Shown here piece by piece: positions 26,301 through 37,519 of a stretch of DNA of 64,000 nucleotides. The DNA comes from Brugia malayi (taxonomy: Eukaryota; Nematoda; Chromadorea; Rhabditida; Onchocercidae): the NCBI RefSeq assembly GCF_000002995.4, contig NW_025062478.1, positions 10,660,001 to 10,724,000 on the forward strand. The letters run 5' to 3'. Every line of letters starts with the position of its first letter. Within the stretch, counting starts at the first letter, position 1. A program made the translations under genes and the position numbers. The notes beneath the pieces were generated by a model, which searched no databases, had not been told where the DNA came from, and saw only the letters and a list, made by a program, of their open reading frames with translations.

Positions 26301-29300
26301 ACAATCAATAAGTCCATTATACCGTCCATAGTAATAAATCAAATTTAATATTTTGTCCAAAATTAACTAATTAATCATACCTTCTTCCCAGAACGTTTCA
26401 TCCATTAATATATAAAATTTGCTGAGATAAAATGAATCCAGAACAAGAAATTTCGGATTTAAACCTTCCTTCAACATTGTACAACCCAATATTGCTAATG
26501 ATAAATAGATGATGTAAATGAAAATAAAAACTTTCTTGGTGAAACAATCAAGCAAGAAAGGACCGTAATATTCGCGAAATATTTTCGAAATCATTGTTTC
26601 ACGATGTTTCGATTTTGGTAGTTCCTAAATTGTTGTTGAATTATTCATTATACTCTCATTATTATTAAATATTTAATTTCTAAACTTACTATCAATATAT
26701 AATTTTATTAACAATATTATAAAATTGCATAAGAATTCTAGAAAGTATTGATGATTACCACTTCAATCTCTTAACACAAAGTTTTTTGAGTTTAATTTCA
26801 TACTGTCTCGAATTGACAGTAACATAGTTTAATGAATGCGTGTACTTTTTTCATAAACAAGGATTGTGTTATGTTATCACTTAAGCAACACGTAAGTAGG
26901 ACGCGCAATACGTATGACGTAACGTGTGTTACCATCTATTCCGTATTCAAAAGACCATTTATCGGCATGCTTTCTTTGATACTAGTTTACATCATACTAC
27001 TACTACTATGAAATGAGTCATAGTTAATTTGTGAACTTTTTCTCATTTGAATAAACAATTCGAACTGATTCTACTTTGACCTTTTAATGAATTATTACTG
27101 TTTTTTATGAAAAACACATAAGTTTTGCGATAGTCAAAAGAAAAAAAAAAAACGCTAACCTTATTTAAACTTTGTTTAAAATCCATGAATTTCTCACGCA
27201 TTTTTTGACTTAATGTAATTTTTACATTTTCTTCATTTCCTGTCACATTTTCTTGCACAAATTCAGATGGTATCTTTGAAGAAGTATTATTATTCGTTGA
27301 AATTGTCGATTTTGATGATATGCTACCCGTTAGAAATAGTTTTTTAAATAAATTATCTGAAATGAAAAAGAAAGAAAATCTTGACATTTCCTAAAAAGAT
27401 TTTTTAAAAAATTCTCAAACAGAAAAAAAGAAAAAAAAAATCTTCTAACCAGCTAATTCTTCACTGATAACTGGTTTTAATGTTATCGCATGCAATCCAT
27501 CACCTTCTCGTTTTCCACTATATGCCATAACAGAGGTGAAAAATGTTAACTGATAAAGATAAGTGAATGCTATACCCATAAATGTATAAAAACAAAACAT
27601 TTGTACGCTTGGTAATGTTGTCAAACAGCCAATGCCAAAGGTTAACTGAAAAAAAAAAAAAAAACAAATATGTGAAATTTGTTGCAAATTTAATGCATTT
27701 GTTGATAAATACACTGATATATCCAGGAATTACCGTCATTTTAGATTATATTGAATTGCGCAGTTGTTTGATATATCCGGTTTAGCAGACCGGAATATAA
27801 CTGTATACTGATCATCTAAATTATCCTTAAACGAACAATCAAAAAATGCCATTCATTACGTTTCCAGCAGACAGTGTACTTTTAAATCTTAACTGTTTGT
27901 TTAATCTATATCAATAGTGTTATTAGTGATAAGAGAAGAGTAAATGAATGATACCATATCAGTGATAAGAAAAGAGTAAATAAATGATACCATATCAGTG
28001 ATAAGAAAAGAGTAAATAAATGATACCATATCAGTGATAAGAAAAGAGTAAATAAATGATACCATATCAGTGATAAGAAAAGAGTAAATAAATGATATCA
28101 TATCAGTGATAAGAAAAGAGTAAATAAATGATACCATATCAGTGATAAGAAAAGAGTAAATAAATGATACCATATCAGTGATAAGAAAAGAGTAAATGAA
28201 TGATACCATATCAGTGATTGTTGTTATTGATATTGCAACCGCTGCTTCGGCAAGTGATTCGGATAAACGATGTGAAACACTTTGTTCAACATTAGTTCGA
28301 TGCCAAGCTGCGCTCATTATAAACATATCATCCACACCAATACCTAAATAATTATACAAAATTATATTTTCTATAATAAATTAATCAATCAAAATTTTTC
28401 CTTCAAACAAATTATCATTTTTTTTTCCCTTTTGTATCATTTTTGTATGATAAAAATGTGCAAAATATTGAAATGATTGAGAAAAATAATAAATAAATTT
28501 TAATGTTTTTCTGCACAATGCACACAGTAGCATTAGAATTGTAAAAAAAAAAAAATTCAATTTTTATACGAATAAAAATAGATGAAATTATTTTGAAATG
28601 ATTGAAATGAACTTACAAAAGATGATAAATGGTGATACGTTGACAATAGCATTGTATAAGAAACCCATCCATAAAATTAAACCAAATGCGCTTATAATTG
28701 CAAGTAAAGGACAAAATAAACCTGAAAATGTATAATTAAAATTTTATTTGTAGTATTTCATCGAAGAATTTAGTCATCTAAGATAAGTAAGGATGTTATC
28801 ATTAAGTTGTGAATTGTTGAAGTTTTAAAAATTAAACTATTAAAAGATTGAAGATATTACACAATTTGTTCAAAGTTTTACAGCGGAATAATGCTATAGT
28901 AATTAGAGGAATTAACTTAAGTAAAAATTAGTGCTACGTCAATTTGCTACGTCAAACAGAAAAAACATTTGATAACGTATGGAAAAAAAAAAAGTATTTT
29001 ACTCAAATCATTTATGTAAAAGTGGATGATGAAAGTTTTAAATTATAAAATAAATCCGATATTTGCAATTATTATTTGAATTATAATACTTCATAATGAC
29101 TTACTAATAATTCAACAGTTCAATTTTATGTTTAAAGTTACAGTGTAGATATTAAGGTTAAAGTTCAGGATTGATAAAATTCATTGCTTACAGGTGTCAT
29201 TATTTTCTATTACGGACGTGAACGGATGATGACGAGAAGTGGAATCGGTCTTACCGGCTAATGCTATTGTCGGTTTGCTGCGCAACCAGTCGACGGCAAT

Positions 29301-29636
29301 GAATCCATCATTATGTTTGTACAAAACAATAGCGCTTAATCCACAAAGCGAGAATAGGACGACACCAGTTATTGCAAACTTTGGTGACAATGAATCAGCA
29401 ACTTGTTGTAAGCCTTCCGGTAAACTTTCATTATGAAACATACCGAATTCCAGGATGTCTACAAAAATGAAACACCTGAAAATCTATTAAGAAATAGTTT
29501 ATGAATATATTTTCTACAATTATACCGTGTACAGTAAAACTGGTTTCCGAAAAGACGGATAGTAAACCGTTTTTTGTTGTGTTAATTTGATAGAAAAATT
29601 GCTGTAATTGCTAACTGCTAATTTTATTAGTTTTAT

Positions 29637-29675
<39 letters not shown>

Positions 29676-31856
29676 AAACAGTTGTTGTAATTTAATTGTA
29701 TTGAATACGTTTCTGATTTTTTCTATTTGAAAAACAGGATCCAGAAATGTGTAAGAATGAAGAAGAAAGCTTAACATACTGGATGCTGGATTCTTGACGT
29801 CAGATAAAAAACCGGCAACCTTTTTACGCCACAAATAGCTAATATTACCAATTTTTTCATCTCGAACATTATAAGTAAGTCTAACAGCTCGGACGTAATT
29901 GAAATGTCCTTCCTGAATATAATATTGCAATAGCAAAAGAGACAATAGCATTTATTCCGTAAATAAATATATCAACCGGACCGGTGCATTCAGTTCGTAA
30001 ATAAACCGACTGAATTCAAAAATGACAGTATAAGTTAAAAAGTAGTTTTGCACTGAATCTTGACTTACTTAATTCGAGAAAATATCTGTCACCTCATTAA
30101 TTGCATGAACCCTTTGAGACTCTAATCTAGGCCATATACTAGACTGTGACACTTGGACTAGACCCAAGACTAGTCCTTGAACTCGTAACAGCCATGTTTT
30201 GCATACAAATCTGTAAAGGTATACTTACTTTATCGATGATATGGGGCGCACCAATCAATGCGCCAAAATAGATTGGTTCAGTTCCACGCCAACCGATTGG
30301 ATAAGTTATTTTAACCTATAAAAAAGTAATATATTGATAATAAATTAAATTAAATTCAAAAATTTAATCAATGATTTCAAAGAAAAAAGATAAGATAATG
30401 ACGTCGAATGCATGTGTATGTTGACGTAAAGCGTGGATTACTTGACGTGGATTACTTGTAAAAGAAGTAGAAAACTAGAAAAGGTATGAAATAAACTGAA
30501 TTATACATTACAAAAAAAAAAAAAAGAAAAAAAGCGGAAATACTCCGTTACTATAACAAAATATATTAATTTGAATTTAAAAAATTGATATAATTGTGAA
30601 TGATTAATTTGATGATAGGAAGAAAATTGAATTTATATTTATTGGAATGAATGCTTTATACAAATCACTAATCAAATTTTTATTATTTAAATAAAATTTC
30701 TTCATTGAAAAACAAATTAAATTAAAACTAAAAAAAAAAAGGATTGATTATCCTTACCTCATTATTGATTATATCATCAGTAAATTCAGCTAATTTTGGA
30801 TCAAAATTTCCCCATCGTTCTTTTGGCATAAGCATTGTCACATGTTCATTCATGAAACATTTCCAGTCGTATGACATGCATAAATCCGTAAAACCGACTT
30901 CGTATGTCATATTATTATGTGTTACTGATATTGTAATATTATGTATAATATGCTGAAAAGATTAATTAGATAAATTTATCATTTTAATTATGCTAAATTT
31001 ATTAATTGAATAATAATCGATGATATATTATTGATCATAGTGATCAGATCATATAAATAGTATTATCTAATTATTGATTATCCAGTTTTTATGATAATAT
31101 TTCGAACAATGATAACGATAACAATACAATTCTTTTCATTTCAAATAATCAATATAAAGGATTTAGTTTATTTCATAAATTTGGTTAATTATTAGTTGAA
31201 GTAGTAACCTGATTGATCCGTTCTAATTCATCCAAATACTTTAATACCAACATATTTGGTCGTCCAAATTTTGGATGCTTTATTCCAGCTGCTATAATAT
31301 CCACATATCCTGTATAGTCGTAACTTTTGCCAGGCCAAAATTCCTGTTCATTTAAAGGCCAATAATCACTGAGCACTTTTTTCTCGTAACGCCATTGCGC
31401 ATTTTTTGGTGAGAAAACATATTCCGGATCGATTGTCGTCTGTAAAAAAATTCATTCTTATTTTTTTTTTTTTTTTTTTGAATAAGTGTAAGATACGTTA
31501 AAACATGAAATGAAAGATTTGATAATAAATTTACCTGAAATAGATTAGAATGTTTAATTGCTTCCGTTGATTAATTTATCAATTTTAATTTACAACTTGT
31601 CTTAATTTAATTTAGCTTAAATTAAACTAAAACAAAAGTAGTTAAAATTAAGAGATACTTCCTTGCTTATCATAGTTTGCTAATTCTTTAGTTAGGAAAA
31701 AAGGAAAAAGTTTACCTGTCTTTTGATAAACAAAAATCCAAAACTAAGAGCTATTGTTAATAAGATTGGTCCAATAAATAGAATAAATCGAAAGCGATAA
31801 GCAATTGAACCCCAACGATAGAATAATTGTTGTATGATATTATCAAAAGATAACAT
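23330..31856 (-). CDS. Patched-related (PTR) sterol-sensing-domain membrane protein
   Basis: Seventeen phase-consistent exons: 31716-31856, 31209-31439, 30758-30952, 30229-30315, 29780-29912, 29255-29458, 28617-28721, 28207-28343, 27450-27645, 27160-27356, 26381-26624, 25546-25744, 25272-25377, 24828-24989, 24332-24467, 23722-23909, 23330-23485. They give 938 aa, a normal PTR length. The order is an N-terminal helix at about 20-45, a first large ectodomain, and a sterol-sensing/permease block at about 290-490 (ITGVVLFSLCGLSAIVL, GVDDMFIM, ISITTITDMLTFGIGC). A second helix at about 560 and ectodomain follow (GLQMQVVVNSPPDL, WYERCREWL), then the last helix bundle at about 785-935 (SIDIGVIGFMTFWGV, GFAIDLSAHIGYAY, GWPVFMGALSTVLG). 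PTRs are RND-type transporters expanded in nematodes and linked to cuticle, moulting and epithelial shaping. Which C. elegans ptr is orthologous cannot be told here. Two introns carry donor-anchored repeats. Confidence 0.92.
24751..24832 (-). repeat. 22-bp tandem repeat, four copies, spanning a PTR 5' splice site
   Basis: From the last bases of the exon ending at 24828, the minus strand reads four units beginning ATCAGRTRT at 22-base intervals (unit starts 24832, 24810, 24788, 24766; the last is partial). Three of four keep CAGGT, so the intron starts with decoy copies of its own donor. Confidence 0.75.
27921..28218 (-). repeat. 36-bp minisatellite, eight copies, spanning a PTR 5' splice site
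   Basis: Each 36-base unit contains ACTGATATG|GTATCATTC, identical to the end of the PTR exon and its donor at 28207/28206. Copies of the GATACCAT core are at 27951, 27987, 28023, 28059, 28095, 28131, 28167 and 28203. The 28095 copy has ATAT for the donor GTAT. All copies keep one open frame with the unit MVSFIYSFLITD. Confidence 0.9.
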
Positions 31857-34022
31857 TATCGATTTACCTATATCTTTTAATTGGACAACAATTGCAATAT
31901 CACATAAATGATATCATTTGCAAAGATTTGATTTAATTCTTCAAATTTATTATCAATACCCTATGGGTGAAATAATTTTGTAAGAGGAAAATTTGCAATT
32001 TCAGAAATATATAAAAGTTGATAGATTCAAAAATATGGAATTTCATTGTTTAATCACCGAAAGGAAGTATTTGAAGACATCGAAAATGTCACTACGCAAA
32101 ATCCATTTGCTCATCAGTTCAATTATCCATCATACATTCCTTCTCGATTGAAATGATGGTGACAAAGACGACAGATAGATAGATGACAAAGCGAAACGAT
32201 AACAATGACAATGATGTCGATAATTGCACTGAAGGAGAAATTTCGGCAAAAAAAACGAGAGAAGAAAAGTCCTCTTTTCTTTAAAAATTGAACAAGATGT
32301 AAAAATTTTTATCACTCATCATTATCACCAATGCTGTTATTATCACTCATTATTATCACTAACGATGTTATTATCACTCATTATTATCACTAATGATGTT
32401 ATTATCACTCATTATTATCACTAACGATGTTGTTATCACTCATTATTATCACTAATGATGTTATTATCACTCATTATTATCACTAACGATGTTATTATCA
32501 CTCATTATTATCACTAATGATGTTATTATCACTCACCATTATCACCAATGCTGTTATTATCACTCATAATTTTTATTTGAAACTAATCACAAACTTATTA
32601 TTACCAATTATTTTGCTTGAACTGCTTAACACTGACTTCAAATGTGTTCCTTCAAATGCATGGCACATTTTATGTTTTAAATCGAAATTTCGAATTGGAA
32701 AATTCTTCTCCATTATTTAATGAGTAGAATGAAGTACTTTTCAACAAATTTAAGAAAGAAAAATGAATTATTAATGCCACTTATATTCAACTAAAAAAAA
32801 ATTTCACTTTTAAAGTTTTACTTTTATGAGTGCTTTTTATCATTCACATATATGAGACTGACTTACAACAATAATTTTCAAAAATTTTTTTTTCAAATTC
32901 TTATATTAAAATTCAGCAATGATAGTTACTGCTTATTTTTGAGATATGTTAAATTCTAAATTTTATAACTTAATATTTTTCGGAATATTATTATTGCTAT
33001 AATTTTAACTGTTATCGTTATCACTCTTATTTATCATCTCATTAATACTTCTCATTGCTGATCCTACGTATTACATTTTATTTTTTATACGCAAATTTTT
33101 TTTACACGCATTTTATACGTGGAATGGAAATGATCATTTCGAATCATTTCGAATCCTTTCTTTATCATTTATTGATTAATTATTATTGAATATTATCAAT
33201 GAAAGAAACAACGATCAATTCATATAGTATTTCATCTCTTATGGATAATTTAGAAAGATTTGAAGAAAGAAACATTTGATTAAGTATTCATTATTATTAT
33301 TTTAATAAGAATTAGATTATATTTCTTTGTACTTTTTTGATTTCCAATTTCATTTCTTATCTTTTTTTTTTTTTAGAGTAAATGAAATGATATCATAAGA
33401 ATTTATTCAAATATGAACTGCTAAAATGAGAATATAAAAAAAGTATTATTTATCGATTCCAGTAAATACATCAACTTTTTATTTTCCCTTCTCTTCTTTA
33501 TCATTTATTCAATAATTTGTTGCATTTTCTTATAAAATAAGTCATAGATCAGATCATTAATTTAAAAAAAAAAAGTTCCTTTCAAATTTGTTTCTCAAAA
33601 ATTTCAACTTTTTCACTGAACTTTATGCAAATTTTTTCTTTTTGCTTTTTTAGCAAGCAAAAACAATGTAAGAGGAATTCAAATTCATTTTACAAATAAG
33701 TGTTTGCGACTATCTTTGTTAGTTAATATTATGTGTTCAGTGCTTCTTTTGTACTACTGCGATAAAAGTTTCAAATTGAATGAAACTAAAATTTATTAAA
33801 TTTTTAAAACAATATGATTGAATAAAACGAAAAAGAACAAAGCTATAATTTCTGGTAATAATTACTGGATTGTTTAGAAATTTGTAATACTAAAATCAAA
33901 TTTCTCAAAAAATTGAAAATTCTCTCTTCGAGCTCTCAATTCGTTCATTCATTCATTCATAAACAATAATATATGATTCCTTCTCGCTTAGCATTGACAA
34001 ATTTTCATCAAATTTCACAAAT
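31857..34022. other. Intergenic region upstream of the PTR gene
   Basis: Upstream sequence of PTR and 3' flank of the Srt-like receptor. It is AT-rich with homopolymers and no supported gene. It contains the 31-bp TTATCA-rich array listed separately. Confidence 0.55.
32308..32567. repeat. 31-bp tandem array rich in TTATCA, about 8 copies
   Basis: The unit GATGTTATTATCACTCATTATTATCACTAAY repeats about eight times, each with two TTATCACT words (AGTGATAA on the other strand, a GATA-factor-like site). It lies 450-710 bases upstream of the PTR start codon. There are no spacers, so it is not a CRISPR array. Confidence 0.8.
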
Positions 34023-37000
34023 TCATTTCTGTTTGCAACATATATCGGCGATATTTCGTCGTACTTTTCTGTTCATAGCAATGTAAAGAAATGCTTTGCC
34101 ACCTGTCAAAGCAAATTCTTATAGCTTACTCATATTGCATGCATGCATGCATACATGCAAATTACATGCAATCAGTTATCAGTTTTCCGAGAAAAAAAAA
34201 ACATTCCAAAATTTCTAGCTATAATTGTGATTTGTTTCGAAGTCATCGTAATAATAAGAACTATCACAGAAGTATTGCTATATTAATTTGGATAATAAAA
34301 ATTTTGAAATTCTAATTTTGTTTTACTTCGATTTAATTAAATCATTGATAACATTAAAATGTGATAAAATAAATTTAAAGAAGAGTAAGAACCTTGTGAG
34401 AACATCCATGAAATATGAATGAATGGCAAAAGAGTTGGCGGTAAACGGATGAATTCGATAATTATGTACATTGCACTGCAAATCAGCAAGAAGAAACAGA
34501 TAATAACTGATTGTATCAGTACCTAAAAGTTTTAATTCGAATTTATGAATATCAAAAAATGTTTATCGAATTAACACAGTCGGTTAGAGTGTGGATTATG
34601 TGACTTGGATGACTGTAAGATGGGTGGGTTATGTGACTTGGATGACTGTAAGATGGGTGGGTTATGTGACTTGGATGACTGTATGATGGGTGGGTTATGT
34701 GACTTGGATGACTGTATGATGGGTGGGTTATGTGACTTGGATGACTGTAGGATGGGTGGGTTATGTGACTTGGATGACTGTAAGATGTGTGGGTTATGTG
34801 ACTTGGATGACTGTAAGATGGGTGGGTTATGTGACTTGGATGACTGTAAGATGGGTGGGTTATGTGACTTGGATGACTGTAAGATGGGTGGGTTATGTGA
34901 CTTGGATGACTGTAAGATGGGTGGGTTATGTGACTTGGATGACTGTAAGATGGTGGGTTATGTGACTTGGATGACTGTAAGATGGGTGGGTTATGTGACT
35001 TGGATGACTGTAAGATGGGTGGGTTATGTGACTTGGATGACTGTAAGATGGGTGGGTTATGTGACTTGGATGACTGTAAGATGGGTGGGTTATGTGACTT
35101 GGATGACTGTAAGATGGGTGGGTTATGTGACTTGGATGACTGTAGGATGGGTGGGTTATGTGACTTGGATGACTGTAAGATGGGTGGGTTATGTGACTTG
35201 GATGACTGTAAGATGGGTGGGTTATGTGACTTGGATGACTGTAAGATGGGTGGGTTATGTGACTTGGATGACTGTAAGATATTAAATAGTGGTTTTATCA
35301 TAATTATAAGACTTTGTGTCACCTTCTTTTTACTGAAAACATAGATATTAAATTAACAACAGTGGTACTTGGAGTACGCTTAATTAGTTATTTGAAATCC
35401 TTCTGATCATTACAAACTGAAACTTTAAACTTTAAACTAATCAAATTGTTACAAAAACCTGAAATTGTTTTCAAATTAGCTAAGCTGCCATGTACTCTAT
35501 TTGAATTAATGAAAATTTACATTAAACTTATATTACCCAATAACTTTTGCATCCTTAATTAAATTTAAGGTTTGAAATAAATAACATACAGATAGTTTGG
35601 GTTCTGTTCTAATTGATCTGTTAGAAACTGAATGTAATCGTTGATGCAGAATTATTGCCATGAATACATACTGTCCAAAAATGATAACAACAACGCAAAC
35701 GTTATTGAACATATGAGGCAAACTGAGCGTCTGATAATGTAATCAAAAAAGTGATAAGAAATTATCATATCATAAACTTTACAAATTATATTAAGTTCAT
35801 AAATATTATAATAATAACAATATAGGATTAATTCAATAGGGAAGATAAGAGTTTCCGTTAGTTTTAATTTCAGAATCTATTTTCTTTCCAAAATGCAAAA
35901 AATTTAGTTTTAATAAAGAAAAAAGAAAAAAATGAAATTTGAAATTAAAAATACCAATGTTTTATTTGAATTTGATTTATTAAGCCAGATGCCAAGATAA
36001 CTATGATAAAATCCAGCTGGACAAATTGCATACATAATAAGAGCATATAAGAATGCCATAAAAATCCAAAGCCATAATCTTGATTTTGTGAAACATTCCT
36101 GAATATGTATTAGCATCAATTTTTTTTTTTCTTTTTGAATTCATTTTAATGATTTCAATTTAAATTTCAAAAAGTGTTATTAGTTGAACTTATCATAAGG
36201 ATAATGATCGAATGTTTACCACTGTTCTTCCGAAATATAAATTACAGCATCGATTAAAATTAAGAAGAATGCATAATGAACAATGAGCAAACCAACATGC
36301 TGAAAAAAGTATTTGTAAAATTTGCTGTAAGTGAAAAAATTTTAACAAATATTATAAAATTTAATTTTATCATTTATTAAGTTAAAACTAAGTTTCAATT
36401 TAATACATATAAGCATAAAAATGTTGCTATCTGGAAAAAGTAATCTATCCATGTGCTTAAAGTTTAATTTTAAATTTTTTGAAAAGAAAAAAAAAAAATT
36501 AAATATATTTTTGATTACTAACTTAAGGAAATAAAATTAGAAAATGCGGAAAAAATTGGTGCTGTGCAATATGAAATTCCTATGATAGAATAAAATCCAA
36601 CAATTGTTAAATCATTATTTGTAGTTATTATATCAACGATACCAATTACAATCATTAATTTGAAACATGAATGACATCGTTGATCACGATGTAAAAATGT
36701 CACAAAACATGGCAAATAAGCAATCTAAAATTAGCCATTTAATTTTTTATTTAAATTTTTACTTATTTTTTTTTTTTATTTACAAATTTTTATTTACACA
36801 ATAAAAATTTTCGTTTTTTAGTTTGTATAACTATTAATGGTGACATTAGTTAAATTTTATTCTTATTACACAAAATACTTTAAATGATACGATAGTTCAG
36901 TTACAGAATGTTTATCATCTGTAATCTATTGATAAGGTAATCATAGATTGTTAAATCAATCTTAAAATTTTCTAAATTGTCATTCGATCGATGAGAATTC

Positions 37001-37519
37001 TCGCTAAAAGCTAAATATTTAGAGTAGTTTAGCTAATTATCATTACGCTATGCTTTACATTGAAATGTTATACTTATTAAATTATTTGATAAAATGTTGA
37101 ATTTAAAATTTGAATTAAAAAAAAAAAAAGACAAACCTGGAATATAAGACTGAATGTGAGATATGTGACACCGATCGTTACATTCGGATTGTCCACTGTT
37201 CTATTGATCTTATCACAAACTGTTTGATTGATTACGATTAAAGTTTCGTTTAAGCTAAAATTCTATTTTCATAATGTCGCAAAAAACAAAAAATTAGCTA
37301 TAAGAAATATATCAATAATCATCTATTTGATAAAATGATAAGAATTTTTTTTTTTTTTTGATTAAAATATTTGAACTTTTTTTCAAAAACAGTAAAATTT
37401 TTGTTTACATAATCAATTATTTAATCTAAATACCAATTTGCATCATCTAAAATTTAAATTCATCTTTTAATTTGAACTGTTCCAAAAATATAACAGTAAA
37501 CTTACCTGTTCAAAATCAT
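34023..37519 (-). CDS. Srt-type seven-transmembrane chemoreceptor
   Basis: Eight exons, 37506-37519, 37137-37254, 36523-36724, 36220-36299, 35955-36098, 35590-35730, 34393-34522 and 34023-34102, give 302 aa. The first exon is only 14 bases (MILN plus two bases of Ser). Helices are seen at VTIGVTYLTFSLIFQIAYLP, KLMIVIGIVDIITT, IGISYCTAPIFSAF, CSLCILLNFNRC, WLWIFMAFLYALIMYAI, NNVCVVVIIFGQYVFMAII, IICFFLLICSAMYII and AFLYIAMNRKVRR. An N-rich ectodomain (NET, NQT, NRT, NVT sequons) precedes NPNVTIG. The LNFNRC at helix 3, the PHMFNN loop and the short basic tail match my recollection of the nematode Srt family. These act as GPCRs in sensory neurons. The helix-3 exon donor GTG|GTAAAC was picked to keep frame. 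Its sixth intron holds a 33-bp minisatellite. Confidence 0.82.
34599..35285 (+). repeat. 33-bp minisatellite, about 21 copies, in an intron of the Srt-like gene
   Basis: The unit GTGACTTGGATGACTGTAAG plus ATGGGTGGGTTAT repeats head to tail with few substitutions and one single-base deletion near 34950. It is far more G/C-rich than its surroundings. On the gene strand every unit contains CTTACAG, an acceptor-like word; on the other strand it contains CTGTAAGA, donor-like. The unit length is divisible by three, which produces long spurious open frames on both strands. Confidence 0.93.

Noticed and set aside
27901..28359. 152-codon open frame as a stand-alone repeat protein
   Set aside because: Its first part is a true PTR exon; the repeated part is best read as an intronic minisatellite, though alternative splicing into it is raised as a finding.
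29520..29951. 143-codon open frame with poly-Phe
   Set aside because: Only 29780-29912 is a PTR exon; the rest reads through a poly-A/T intron tract.
34552..35344. Open frames of 125-256 codons on both strands over the 33-bp array
   Set aside because: They arise because the repeat length is divisible by three and has no stop; several frames are open at once and the array is inside an intron.
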